The position numbers and the translations under genes are program-made. 64,000 nt of DNA. Source: Gautieria morchelliformis (lineage: Eukaryota; Basidiomycota; Agaricomycetes; Gomphales; Gomphaceae). How positions within the stretch are numbered: position 1 is the stretch's first letter; every line of letters starts with the position of its first letter. The notes below the pieces were generated by a model. It saw only the letters and a list, made by a program, of their open reading frames with translations, was not told the origin of the DNA and did no database searches. The DNA lies in contig WHVA01000451.1 in the NCBI GenBank assembly GCA_015179125.1, positions 1 through 64,000 on the forward strand, read 5' to 3'. This document shows positions 45,115-56,853 of this stretch, piece after piece.

Positions 45115-46521
45115 ACTAGCGCACTAGACTCTATCGCAGAACATACCCCACGTCGAACTCGGCTTTCTTTACGCCGAGCTTTCATCATGAGGGATTGGCC
45201 CTCTCGTGCCTCCCCGGACAATATTTACACCCCAGTCATTCTGATATCTTCCCCCTCTCTACCACATATTCACCCCGCCATTCCCTCCCTGTATCCACTT
45301 GCACCCGCAGGCCACATGCACCGGAGATATAGTAAGTTTGGACCACCACTGGGGACATTGGTGGCACTGGTGAGATCCCTACGCGGCAAGAGACAACCGG
45401 AGATACAACCATCTTCATAAGCGCGATAGGTTTAGATCTATGTCTCCAGCTCAGTTTGGATTAATTTCATAATTACACTACTTAACTTAAGGGATGCTAC
45501 TGTACTCATACGTAGTTAGAGACTTAGAGTGCACCATAAGCGCTTCGAGCACTATAATTGAACGTCTCTCTCTCTCTCTCTTATCCGAACGCAGTGTCTC
45601 ATTATCAGTATGCACCAGGATCTAAGTTGACCACAGCCACTCACATGCTGAAAGTGCGATTCCACTTTGGTCAGATCACGCGTCACGACGACTTACCCCT
45701 GTGGAGTACAAGTGGCCTGCAGCGTTGTAAGCTGTCACTGGTTGCCAACTATTAGCAAATCCTGTACGGGATCGAGGAGGTAGCTAGCGGAAGGGCAAAA
45801 TAGTTAAGGCTTGCGTTAGAAGCTTCAACCAGGTCCGACTCGAGTCAAATACAAACAACCTCGTGGATCATGTCCGATAGGCAAGCTCAGCTCGGCACAC
45901 GCTGGCGCCAATCCATGATTCAATCATCTTTTCAGCGAACAGCATTAGTGGATGAGCGTTAATTCACTCCGGCCACAGTGCCAAATGGAGAGGACGACCA
46001 TGTCTGCACAGGCACACAGAACACGCTGAGCTCAAAAATCCACAATATCGAACTTTGTGGGAGGACGTGGTCGCGTTTGATTGTGTATTTGGCCCTGTAC
46101 TCATACCAACTGAAGAGGATGACTGTCTCGGCTCTGTGCCAGAACACCAGTTCAAAAATCCACAATTTGGGCGAACGCGTGGTCGCGTTTGGCGATCACG
46201 ATGTGCCGTTGGATTTTAGGACACCCGCAGTCCTAGACTCTCCGCGATGGGACGATTTGCCGCTGGGAATTCACCTCAGCTCGGAGCGCTCTGGAGAAAG
46301 TGGTCGATATGGCTGAGGAGGGTCTGGTGACCAGCGCCGGACAGTTCGTCAGACAGCAAGAAATATATCCGCAATGTGACGATTTGCCCCTGGGCATTCA
46401 CCTCAGCTCGGAGCTCTGGAGAAAGCGGTGGATATGGCTGAGGAGGGTCTGGTGATCAGCGCCGGACAGTTCAAAATACTCATAAAAAGCCACTAACGGT
46501 TACCTTTTCGCCTATCATACC
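45115..46521. repeat. Intergenic region with two local duplications upstream of the calpain gene
   Basis: A block ctcaaaaatccacaat...ggtcgcgttt occurs at about 46030-46078 and 46150-46190. A longer block gacgatttgcc..ctggg.attcacctcagctcggag to gcgccggacagttc occurs at about 46251-46347 and 46377-46471. These sit where the calpain promoter should be. 45115-45950 shows no recognisable gene. Confidence 0.7.
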
Positions 46522-49500
46522 ATGTCCTCGATCCTCGACCTCGTCCGGAACTTTCAAATCGGCATCCCAACAACCGCATCCCCTGCCCCGAACAATGCAG
46601 CGGAAGTTTCCAAGAGCGCCGCACGTACATTTCAGCAGGATGCATCTCGTGCTGGACTTTTTGTAACAAAGGAGCTCGAGAAAGCGATTTCGCGATGCAA
46701 AGCTAAGGTTGAGAATATTGCAGCGGAGTGTCGCCGCAGGAATTGCAAATTTAGGTTGGTGGCTGTCCTTGCCTTTCACGACGATGATATACTCATATAA
46801 ATGCACAGAGATATCGAATTTGATTTAGAAAATGACTCGCACCGATGCCTTCATTCATTATCGGGGTAAATTCTCTTAATGATCACAAACCCTTCATATG
46901 GGCACTGAATTATGTCGTCTATGGTTCCAGTCCAGATGCCGATGCAGTGGGTCCAGCAGATGTCCTCAGAGTGTCAGAGATCTTTGAAAATCCCCAATTC
47001 ATTGTGGACGGCATGAGGTCCGGAGACATTGCTCAGGGTGACGTAGGCGACTGTTGGTTCTTGAGCGGCATCGCCACCATGTCCTCGAAGCCTGAATTGA
47101 TCGAGAAAATATGCGTCGTGGTGCGTTGCGGTGACGAGTGTCAAATGAGAAAACTCACGGCGGTTCCGTCGCAGAGAGATGAGCAGGTTGGAATATATGG
47201 CTTCATCTTCTGTAGAGACGGAGAGTGGAGTGATGTCATTATTGATGAGTGAGATTACATCTTCAACTTGGTCGTCTATCATCCTCACGATGTCTCTAGT
47301 CGATTGTTCACGAATGTTCCCAGATTTGAGCAAGCGGATGCGCAGGTGGGCTAACATTAATATATAGGGTCACTCTACCGAGAGACTTGCCAACAGGGCC
47401 GTAACTTGTACCATAACGACAGAGATCTATACGACAAAGTAGCAAGGAAGGGCGGCAAGACGCTACATTTTGCTCGCTCTACCCAGGAGAATGAAACATG
47501 GGTGTAAGCTACCTTGGCCAAGTACATATTCAAGATTCGCTCATACTTCCAGGTATACAGACCGCTCATGGAAAAGGCATATGCCAAATTCCATGGTGAT
47601 TACGCTTCTCTGGATGGTGGGTTTACTGAAGAAGCCCTCGAGGACCTAACTGGGTAAGCGGATTCTGCTGCATATGACAATTATGTTTTTAAGACGGCTA
47701 CCAGAGGAGTCTCACAAACAATTCACCCTCAGGTAAGTTCTGAGTACAGTGGAACCTAACCCCAATTTACAGGTCACAATTCTTAGGACATTCTTGATAA
47801 GGATGTGTTTTGGCGCGACTTTCTAACGCATGCTACGAAGGACAAACTGTTTGGGTGTTCATTTAATACGGGGGAAGATGACGATGGGCAGCTTACAAAC
47901 GGTCCGTCAAACTGACATAACGGCATGGATACCCGATAACATTTTGCTCAGGTCTTCTCAGTCCTCACGCTTACAGCATTCTCCGCACTGCCGAATATAA
48001 CAGCAAGCGCTTTTTAAAGATTCGAAATCCCTGGGCGGAGTCAGAGTGGACTGGACGTTGGAGTGACGGCAGCAAAGAATGGACCAAAGAATGGCATGGG
48101 GCTTTAGAAGCATTGGACCATACATTCGGGAACGATGGCGAGTTTATAATGGAATATGAAGACTTCCTCCATGTTTGGACCACCATCGAATGCACCCAGA
48201 TATTTGATACGTCATGGATACAATCATCCCATTGGCTAAGCGTCACGTCCCGTCACTATCCCTGCGCCTGGCAGTATGGGGACGTATCTTGTACGTACTT
48301 CTCTTTCATCTTAGTAAACCTTGCCTTACCTGCACGGATAGATACTTTCGCTTTGCCGAAAGAGTCGCCGATCATACTCGTTCTCTCGCAGGCCGACACG
48401 CGATTTTGGTCGGATTTGTCAGGACCCTACGAATGGTCATTAGATTTCCTCCTCTTTCGAAAAGGATCCAAACAAGTCCTTGGTCGATCTGAAAACTCCG
48501 AATTCTTGAGACGCAGCACCACCCTGCATACCAACCTTGAGGCTGGTGATTATGTCCTCCATGTGAGTGTGCGTGCCACTCAAGGAGGCCAATCTCTTAC
48601 TGTTTGCATATGGCTAGGTACGATTGGATCGTCGGGAATGCAAGGTATGTGCGTCGTGCGGTGCTTATCCATGGCAGAAGTTTTACCAGCCGCAGGTAGA
48701 GGGATGGAATAAACGTAAATTGGCCCGAGTGCAAGCCGAGAAGGCCTCTAGTATGTCTATGGCTGCAAATTTTGAAGCAGAGTAAGCGATTCGTGAGGTA
48801 TATCAGTGATGCAATTACTAATAATCATGATAGCATGTGGCGGCACAAAATGGTCATTTCTCCTGAAACATTCGCCGGTGACGACCTACTGAGAATCGAG
48901 ATGGCCAACTTCGAGATTTCGACACAAGAGCGACAGCGCTTGAAGGCACGGTTCTCGCAGAGTACTGAGCCAACTCTCCAATCGGGAAATAACATATCGG
49001 ATAATGCCAACAGCGGCGTTCCCGGAGAGGACGTGACCGCACAAGAGGGGCCTCCGACTGTCATAGATATGACCACAGTGGCGTCTTCCCTCGTTCAACA
49101 AACTCCCACAGCTGCAATGTCTCCCGTCATCGAAGGTGCGATCAGAGTCCCAGTCCTCACGAATGGAGGCTCACGTTACACACAGGTGTACATCGTGATA
49201 TATCTTGCGATGGTTGCCAGGTGCCCTCTATCCCCGGAGTGCGCTGGAAATGTTTGGTCTGCAAGAGCCACGACCGTTGTGATAAGTGTCATTCAGCGGG
49301 AATATATATGCACCCACACAAACCTGAACACCCGGAGGTCACGATACAGGCACCCCAGAATCCAGATATTGTCCTTCACGACGTGCCCTGCCGTGGGTGC
49401 AAGGAGGACCAAATTCGCGGCACCCGGTGGAAATGCTTACAATGCAAGGACTATGATCTCTGCGACTCTTGTCATTCATCCAAGGTACATCCGCCTGAAC

Positions 49501-49724
49501 ATGAGATGCTCAAACTAGAACATCCAGAGCAAGCTGAAAGTGTCTTTGATGAGGATGAGGTACATTCCCATTGGCATATTTGACTTCCTGGGCCACTAAC
49601 CCAAACTACATAGCAATCTGAAGGAGAGGACGATGCAGTATTGCTCGGACTTCGAGTCTACACACAATCCGAGGCGCCAGTGACGATCAGCGGTCAGTTG
49701 AGACATGGAAGAATGCTATATTGA
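46522..49724 (+). CDS. Calpain-like cysteine protease with two C-terminal ZZ zinc fingers
   Basis: Cytosolic papain-fold protease of the calpain (C2) family, about 850 residues in more than ten exons. Exon 1 is [10 protein letters not shown] to RRRNCKF, with an N-terminal helical part, joined to [10 protein letters not shown] (intron near 46754-46807). Catalytic residues are Cys in [11 protein letters not shown] (near 47055), His in [10 protein letters not shown] (near 47975) and Asn in [13 protein letters not shown] (near 48030), so it should be active. A calpain C2-like domain follows ([16 protein letters not shown]). After the linker come two ZZ fingers ([10 protein letters not shown]...CDKCH and [10 protein letters not shown]...CDSCH). 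The last exon reads [17 protein letters not shown] and stops at 49724. Introns of 50-54 nt, such as 47121-47174, keep the frame. Substrates are unknown. Confidence 0.9.
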
Positions 49725-49924
49725 TTTCAAGTTTAGAGCTATGCTTTTATTTATAATGTTGTGGTATCCAACCAACGACAAACGTAGATATATATAAACC
49801 TGAAAACAGAGAAGGCATAGTAATAATAGTCGCGTATCTACGCTTAACATTAGGCAAGCCATCGCGTCGTGGATGTCGTCTGAGTGTCATATCATTGTTG
49901 TAACTATGATTACTTTTTTTTCCC

Positions 49925-50520
49925 CTGCAGGCAAATGCATCAGGCCTTCTGATCGGACGCAGAACACTTGCCTGCCACACTCGTGAGAGCCAATAGTAAA
50001 TATATTCCGTGACCGTAGTCATAAAGATGTCACGTTTCCGACGAAGTGCAGAGCAATACAGGGTTTCACATCAAAGTAGTGTGCTCAGTTATCCACACTC
50101 ACGCCCGTTCTTGCCAATTACTGGCCAGCCATGGCTCCACTAGGACCAACGGTTGGTTTAGTATCAGCAGGAGCCACGGGCGCCGCAGTTGCAACTTGCA
50201 CGCGGGTAAACTGTTCTCACCTTATGATGAATCAACCTTTTTCTTCCCTGCATCAGCCTTTCTGATTGGACGCAGAACACTTGCCTGCCACGCTCGTGAG
50301 AAGCCATTATATTGCGTGACAGCCATAACCGGATGTCACGTTTCTGAATGTAGAGCAATAAAAGGTCGCACATCGAAGCAGTGTGCTCAGTTCTCCGCAC
50401 TCACGCTCGTTCTCGCTAGCCATGGCTCCACTAGGACCAACGATCGGTTTAGTATCAGCAGGAGCCATGGGCGCCGCAGTGGCACGCCGTCTCACATCAT
50501 ATGGGTACACTGTTCTTACC
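49925..50520 (+). repeat. ~290-bp direct duplication covering promoter and start of the next gene
   Basis: Both copies share ccttctgatcggacgcagaac-like sequence, gatgtcacgtttc, agtgtgctcagtt, and ATGGCTCCACTAGGACCAACG (shown in part: atggctccactaggacc at 50133 and 50422). In the first copy the frame after about 25 codons (VSAGATGAAVATCTR) diverges and stops being like the enzyme, so only the second copy heads the gene. Confidence 0.85.
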
Positions 50521-51615
50521 TCGCTTGAAGGCCGTTCTGCAACAAGCAAAGAGAGGGCACGAATGGCAGGCATGCAGGATGCTTGTCTAGAAGGTATTTC
50601 ACGCCGTAAATATGCGGCAAGCCTGAGCGAGACTCATGCGATGTGGTGTAGAAATCGCCAAACGGGCACGCTGTGTGTTGTCCATTATTCCGCCCTCAAG
50701 TGCCGTCAACTTCGCACACCAATTTGTCCATGCTATCGGCACACAGCTTTCTGCTGGTGAAACGGGCACATTCGATTTGGGCCCGGGGGACAGGCCGGCT
50801 GGAATGCGGCTCGTATTCGCAGACTGCAACGCGGTGGCACCTGCTACTGTGTGCGAGATTGCAGGGTACTTCACAGGCGGTAATGTCGACTTCGTAGATG
50901 CATGCATCATTGGCGGCCCGCCTTCTAGGCCATCTGAGACGCCTGTGTATGACCCTATATTCTACGCTTCAGGTCCGGAAACCGCTGTATCGCGCTTTGC
51001 TAAGATGCTGAGCCCAGGTGGCTTGAAGATAAGCACACTGAAAGCTGCAGTTGGTCAAGCCAGCGCATTAAAGATGGGTTATGCGGTGCGTACTACTTGT
51101 CTCGTGTTATTTACGAGAAAGCTGCAATGTCCTACAACTTGAAGGGTATCAATAAAGGGTTGACCGGGTTGACCGCTGCTATGATACTTGGTGATGATCC
51201 AAGTCTGTTAAGCAATTGCAGTATATCTGATGCCGAGAATTTAGCTACACACGCAGCTTCTCCTGCAACTTCATCGGCCTTGATGCATGAACTCTCGATT
51301 TCTCAGCCAGCTCTTCTGGAGAGAACCACCCGAATGATCCCAGACATGCTTCCCAAAGCATATCGGTATGCAGAATTCCCTCACGCCTTGATTTCGGATG
51401 TTCACGCCAGACTCTGAAGCTTTGTCGGGGAGATGGAGGAAATTGGCGACTTCGTGGATGCAGGGATGCCTGGCGGAACAGCGGATTTGTGGAAGGGTCT
51501 AGCCGCGTTGTTTAAGCGTGTTGCAGGAGACATGAAGACTGGTGCTGGAGATGTAGAGGTGCTGCAAGATTTCGTCGCAGACGCGAAAGCGACATTACAA
51601 GACGCGAAGAAATAG
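50422..51615 (+). CDS. NAD(P)-binding 6-phosphogluconate-dehydrogenase-like protein (DUF1932 C-terminal domain)
   Basis: An oxidoreductase-like protein of about 320 residues, with five exons. The Rossmann N terminus has GLVSAGAMGAAVARRL (dinucleotide GxxGxG-like motif with Ser/Ala) from the ATG at 50422. An intron at 50594-50651 leads to EIAKRARCVLSIIPP. VDACIIGGPPSRP marks the middle. An intron near 51086-51144 leads to GINKGLTGLTAAMIL, then intron near 51192-51247, THAASPATSSAL, intron near 51366-51419, and FVGEMEEIGDFVDAG up to the stop at 51615. The C-terminal half matches the all-helical domain of beta-hydroxyacid-dehydrogenase relatives. The substrate is not known. All exon joins keep the frame, so the gene seems intact. 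Its first exon and promoter exist twice. Confidence 0.85.
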
Positions 51616-52843
51616 AAACAGTAACAACGGATGGTTAGCTGATTATATTAGATGAGTTCCCATAGGACCCTCTGATGAGACAATATGCATCTGGACGTAG
51701 GGATGCTTTATTACAGGGCATAGGGTTGTGATTCCTTCGAAGCCGATCCATGTGAAATTTGAACGTTGAACACTCTTAGCCTCTGAAATTTTCGGATCAA
51801 CAACCCAATCAACTTATTGTTCGAGCGGTATTTCCTCCACATATCCACTGAGCTGCCAAGGTCTTGTTGTTTCACTCTCACCCGGTTGAGCGCACTCGTG
51901 GTCGACCATGGTCGACGAAACCGCACCACATCATCCGTCACCGACAGAGCTGTCCATATTCACGACCATACTACGCGCCCAGGCAACACTCGACCACCTG
52001 AAAACATTCAGTCAAGTGGATCTACGCATATTAATTACTTGTTCCCCTCATACAGGCGGATCTATGCCTATTTGGCATAATCGTCACCAGCCTCGCAGAC
52101 GCGAGTAATTCTCGCTGCGTCAGAAGCAAGTATCTTCACCCCCTCACACGATTTCCCATCGCCTATAATGTGCGTGGAGCGAGCCACTCACTAACCTCGA
52201 TGGCCGTGTTCCTGATAAACCGAATCACGAGCAGTATAGCGGAAATCATCATATACACCAGTCCAGAAGGCATACACATTTCAGAGATTCCCGACCAGGT
52301 AATGGTTAGTGACGATGAGGAATATGAAGGGATGTGGACAACACTGAGATACCTTGAGTGGTCGCAATGCCTTAGTTCCGTACAGCCCTTTTCTTTGGGC
52401 ATCCACGGACACCGTCTTCTAAATCATAGCTGCCTTTTGTTATGACTATGGCTTCTGTAAGATAATTTCCCCTAGCCGGTCTAAAGGGAGGGAGGATTTG
52501 GTGCGTCTGAAATATGCACGTGTCTTTACTGATGTTTCTTAAGTCACGTCTTTTGAGCGCATCATGTAATTCGTTTTCTTACCTTTTCCGAGTTCGCCTT
52601 TGGCCGGGCGTTGTCTGTATAAAAATTCGCGTTTGCTTAGCGAGGGGTGTCCGCCGCCGCTCAATTCTGTGCTCTCTATTTTCACTAATACACACCCGGT
52701 GTCGGGGACTGGCGGACTAGTGTCGCTACAGGATTGAATCACAATGGTGAATCCTGGCGAACATCACCTGTATGCTTCCCGGGTTCATGAGGGTGCCCGG
52801 AAGCAGTAGTGCTAGATAAGCTAGAAGGATGAACGGGGACGCG
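51616..52843. other. No gene recognised
   Basis: Short open frames on both strands (for example 51817-52108 and 52170-52445) without family resemblance or codon pattern. Probably intergenic. Confidence 0.4.
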
Positions 52844-53851
52844 TCACAAAGGTCGTCGTGGATTAAGCTGGGTCTGAGTAAGTATTATCGGAGGACTGCG
52901 CCAGAGGCGGCCAGACCCCATATTTTTTGACGAATCTAACACTATGTCCGCAGCCTTAGGGAGATGGGGAAGGTTTCCAACCCGGGGTAATCTCGAGGGG
53001 TCTAGTGATATAAAATCTGGACGATTGTCGGAGCCATAAAGATCCCCCTCCTCGGATTCATCGTTCCCTGACCAGCCCAACATCTCCTCCGTAGACCGCC
53101 TCCACTCGTCTACCGGCATACCCGAGACATGTTCTGGAGCTCTCCTACTCTTTGAAATGAGAGCATATTCGTCCGTGTCTACGTAAGGCAAGGGCAAATC
53201 TCGTCTGGAACGATCATCGAAGTATTCTTCAAGACTGTCATCACGAGCATAAATGGATTGAGGATGACGTGACTGGCGCGAGTAACGAGAGCCTGAAGGC
53301 TGCTGCGCATCCTCGGAAGGACTGGTCATGGATGTATTTGGAATGGGGACGAAGCGTTTCGCTCGCCGAGTATAATCGGTTCTGGCAGGTGGTGGAGGTA
53401 ACCCATTAGTGAGCGAGGGAAGAAGATCCCTAGCGATGTCTCGCCTAACACCCCATGAGGACTTTGCCATCGTTAATGCGCCAGACATGGCTGTGGTCCT
53501 GGGTTTGGCAGGCTTTGGGGGACGCCAAGGGGGTGGTTCTGACTTTTCTTCATTCGATAAACGGCTCCCTTCCACATCTGTCTGTTCCGCCTGTTCCATC
53601 TCCCTTTCCCGCCTTCTCTGTCGCTTCCTGTCCCGCTCATCCTCACCAAATGTGGCTTGCATTACGTTCATCCACGGTTGGTGTTTGACATTTTTGAGGT
53701 CAACTGACAGCCAGCCTACGGACTGGTAGGGAAGGAGAGTGCGTTGCGTGTCACCCATTGACGGCCTGCAAGTACTGAATGCTTGACAAGTCGTGGCGGA
53801 GGTCAAGGTCCAGGAGCGATGTGCACATCGAGAGAGCGAGTGCATGACCAC
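52844..53851 (-). CDS. Uncharacterised protein, possibly mitochondrial
   Basis: A 335-residue continuous frame. The first 45 residues (MVMHSLSRCAHRSWTLTSAT and on) are rich in Arg, Ser, Thr and lack acidic residues, like a mitochondrial presequence. Then comes PYQSVGWLSVDLKNVKHQPW and a charged Arg/Glu-rich stretch (ERDRKRQRRREREMEQAE), followed by low-complexity Pro/Ser/Arg-rich sequence that is probably disordered. No known domain is recognised. It stands alone between the NAD(P)-binding protein and the dipeptidase. Confidence 0.6.
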   Translation of the reverse strand: MVMHSLSRCAHRSWTLTSATTCQAFSTCRPSMGDTQRTLLPYQSVGWLSVDLKNVKHQPWMNVMQATFGEDERDRKRQRRREREMEQAEQTDVEGSRLSNEEKSEPPPWRPPKPAKPRTTAMSGALTMAKSSWGVRRDIARDLLPSLTNGLPPPPARTDYTRRAKRFVPIPNTSMTSPSEDAQQPSGSRYSRQSRHPQSIYARDDSLEEYFDDRSRRDLPLPYVDTDEYALISKSRRAPEHVSGMPVDEWRRSTEEMLGWSGNDESEEGDLYGSDNRPDFISLDPSRLPRVGNLPHLPKAADIVLDSSKNMGSGRLWRSPPIILTQTQLNPRRPL

Positions 53852-54098
53852 GGGATGGTGCCCACCTTCCCTTCTCTGGACGAATTATAGATATGAGCTA
53901 AACCGGCCGGGTATTCAAGACTCTTACCTGTGTTTCACTCCTCAGAAAATAGTTTGTCTGTGGTAGGACCTTCGGTAGTGCGAAGTTAAATGTCACTGTG
54001 ACATGTCACGTAACCAAATCCGTAAACCCATTTTGGCAGCGCTGAATGGAGCCATGCACAAAAATTATTGGATTCTGACCACGCTGCTACTAGGACAA

Positions 54099-56111
54099 CT
54101 ACATATCCTCTCTCTTGTCGTAGATGTCGTAAGCGGGCTGTACTCCTTCACTCTGCATTCTTAGTGCCACAGCCTCTACCCCCTTCCAAACACGAATTAA
54201 ATTGCCCCCCGCGAGCCCCACCAAGTCCGCTTTGGACCAACCACGGGACCGCAGTTCAGCAAACTGCGCGGTGCATCTAAGATCGAAAAGTACTTTAATA
54301 AGAAACGACATTGAAAACGCACGAGATCGGGATATTTGGACACGTCTTCCAAACCGCGAGGAACAGACCCTATGCCATCAAAATCACTTCCCAAGCCAAC
54401 GCTGGGAATGGGTAAGTATGCACAGCATAAAGCTAACGTAGCGGAGTATTCACTGTTTGCGTCCGGAAACTGCTCCAATATGTTCAACGTGATCCGCGAC
54501 CGCTTGGAGGGTGGCATTTCCATCCGCTGCTACGAATTGCGGAGCAAAATTTACCTGATATGGTAGAAAACAGTAAGCGGGAATATATACTGGTGGCCTT
54601 GGGGGTAGAAATGTGGTAATGGACGAATATACAAACCATGACAACAGCATCCTTCTGCCCCTTTTCAAGGCCAATCTGTCGCAATATGTAGTCTGGTAGG
54701 TTTCGAGGAACGTCCCAGACGGCCCGAGCAGACGAATGACTCCAGATTACGGGTGCCTCGCTCAGTGCCAATGCTTGAAGTGCAGTTGAATCCGCAGTGT
54801 GCGAGAGATCAACAAGGATTCCCAACCGGTTCAACTCCCGTACAAGCGATCGACCGAGTAGACTTTAAAATAAATGAAACAGTAATAAGAGAGCAATAGC
54901 CTACGAGATCGGAAGTGTAGATTGTACCTAAGCCCCCCGTGCTTGGGTTTGGGTGAAACGAGAATACCAGCAGAATCGGCAAATGCATTGTGGCAAGAGT
55001 GTGTTAAAGTGAGATATCTAACGCCCAGGGCATGGTAAGCACGTAAAGCACCGATGGAATTCTCCAACTGATGCCCGCTATTGATAAAGGGATACAGTGT
55101 CAGACGATGTGCATGTGATCATTAACAAGCTATTTGGCAGCATCTTTCTAGCAATAAATTAGCGAACGCACCCTTCGACCCCCAACATGCTTGCAATTTT
55201 TCCATTGGCGATGGCTTTCTGCAGCCCGGTGACATCGGTAGCCAATTGGAAAACCTTACCCACGTTCATCATGCGCCAGGGGAGGCAATGAATAGTCAGC
55301 ACGCAAGCAGAAGCATAGTGAGGTGAGAAAATACAAACATCATTATACTTATCAATCATCAATCGAGCAACATCAATCTGCTCCAGGGTATCTCTTTAAT
55401 GAAACAAGCGCGGGATGCGTCAATTTAATCCTGACTATCGCGACACCACGCTGCAACATGCCCACCTGGCGCTACTCATAGGCGTCATGAAATCCGGGCC
55501 GTCGGGTTGGCACGACGTGTAGACAGACCTAGATAAGTTCGTCGTTTCATCGAGTTTTCCATTTGATTAGGCAAATATATGGTTTACCAAAAGAAGCCTC
55601 CAACTCTCCCTTTACGCAAACGGGGTATATCGACGTGCCCAGGCATCTCGTTGCGTAAATCCACGGCAGTAACGTTATTTCTGTAGAAGGCTCGCACCAG
55701 CCAGGGAAGATCTGGGGTGCATCAACGACTATATCCATGGTTCTGATGGCGACTATTATCCCAACCTATGTGTCCGTCCTACATAAGCCAAGTGAACTTA
55801 AGTGAGCTTGGATCTTATCAGAGGCTACCATTACGTATTGTTGAACTCACGATCACTGGCGCTTTCTCCAAAATGCTCAATGCCGCCTTATGCGGATCCC
55901 GTGAGAGGCTCTCATTCCAGACAGTGAAGGACACGACAACCGCCGCGATAAATAGGAATGTTAAGAGCACGCTCACGATACTCCGCTTGCGCGCTTCCCG
56001 CTGCTGCGACTCTGATAAGGCCGCCGCACCAACATTGGTACCAGCGACGACTGGCTCTTGTGCTTCGTCTTGAAGAAGGGGAGTGCGATCACTGGTTACT
56101 TCAGACATCAT
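54099..56111 (-). CDS. Membrane dipeptidase (peptidase family M19) with N-terminal membrane anchor
   Basis: A zinc metallopeptidase that cleaves dipeptides, about 460 residues and about eleven exons. The ATG at 56111 starts [17 protein letters not shown] single transmembrane helix ([21 protein letters not shown], near 55960) gives a type II anchor. The metal-site motif DGHIDLPW is split: KAPVI ends exon 1 (55851), DGHI comes from a 13-nt microexon (55778-55766), and [11 protein letters not shown] begins the next exon (55711). Further motifs are [44 protein letters not shown] (55060-54990) with [27 protein letters not shown] and [12 protein letters not shown] (near 54400). The end is [17 protein letters not shown] and a stop at 54099. 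All checked joins preserve the frame, so it should be functional. Confidence 0.9.
55766..55778 (-). other. 13-nt microexon of the dipeptidase gene
   Basis: GACGGACACATAG between TATGTAG (acceptor) and GTTGGG (donor). The flanking introns are 72 nt (55850-55779) and 54 nt (55765-55712). It supplies Asp-Gly-His-Ile plus the first base of the next Asp, which restores the M19 metal motif and the frame. Confidence 0.8.
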
Positions 56112-56853
56112 CTCGCAACTCAAGGCAGCGAGAGAGTCTGAGAGTGGCTTGTGGACGCGGTTGCTAATTATGGAAAACTTACCAAATCTATGGATCCCCG
56201 CTGATGAAACTTAGTATTTTTTACTTGGCGTGATAACAACAAACCAAACAAGTACTGTGTCTATAGCGTAGAAATAATTTATAATTAGAAGCACCAAAAA
56301 CTCGTATAAATCTTTGAACTCTTAGCGCGTGAGCCGGTGTGTGTACCAGCCGGTACAAGAGGAGGATACTTGTTCAAACAAGCAAGGACATAACTGAACT
56401 TCGTCATAATAGAGAGTACAGTAGCCTGTCGGCGCGCGTGACATAAGTATCGTAAATTTGAACAAAACTTGGGATACATAGTGAAGGGATACGGAAATCG
56501 GGAGGGGAAAGACTTATTTAATATAATCGGCGTTTCCATAAATAATGCAAGGCACCAGAGAAGTCGATGTAGGATGCATGGTGAATAGTGATAGGACAGG
56601 AATGATACAGTCAGATTTCCCGATTTCCCGGGGGCGGAGGTTGAGTTGGTTTATAAGTTATGCCAGATAATAAAAGGGGAATTCAACCAAGGAATGGCCA
56701 CTGATTGGGATGTTTTTTGACATTTGAGAGCCTGAAACTAATGCCGAGCATGTGAGGCGCACTGTTTTTGATGGAGGTTCCGATTGTACTTCCTCGTGAA
56801 ATATCGGTGACTGTAGAAAATGTTAAGACGATCCTACCAGCGGACCGCAGGTC
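56112..56853. other. Intergenic, nothing recognised
   Basis: Lies between the start of the dipeptidase gene and the end of a C2H2 gene. AT-rich with no supported open frame. Confidence 0.5.

Noticed and set aside
45025..45420. A 131-residue plus-strand open frame
   Set aside because: It starts inside the inverted end of the TIR element, and shows no family resemblance or splice context.
47347..47368. A 22-nt intron in the calpain gene ending at tatatag
   Set aside because: Too short for splicing. A 50-nt intron from the same donor to ccaacag restores the family sequence ([12 protein letters not shown]).
46522..51615. Calpain and NAD(P)-binding gene as a functional cluster
   Set aside because: Both are ordinary single genes with separate promoters, and nothing in the sequence links their roles.
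51817..52445. Several 60-90-residue frames between the NAD(P)-binding protein and the next gene
   Set aside because: Overlapping on several frames, no recognisable motifs, no consistent splice sites.
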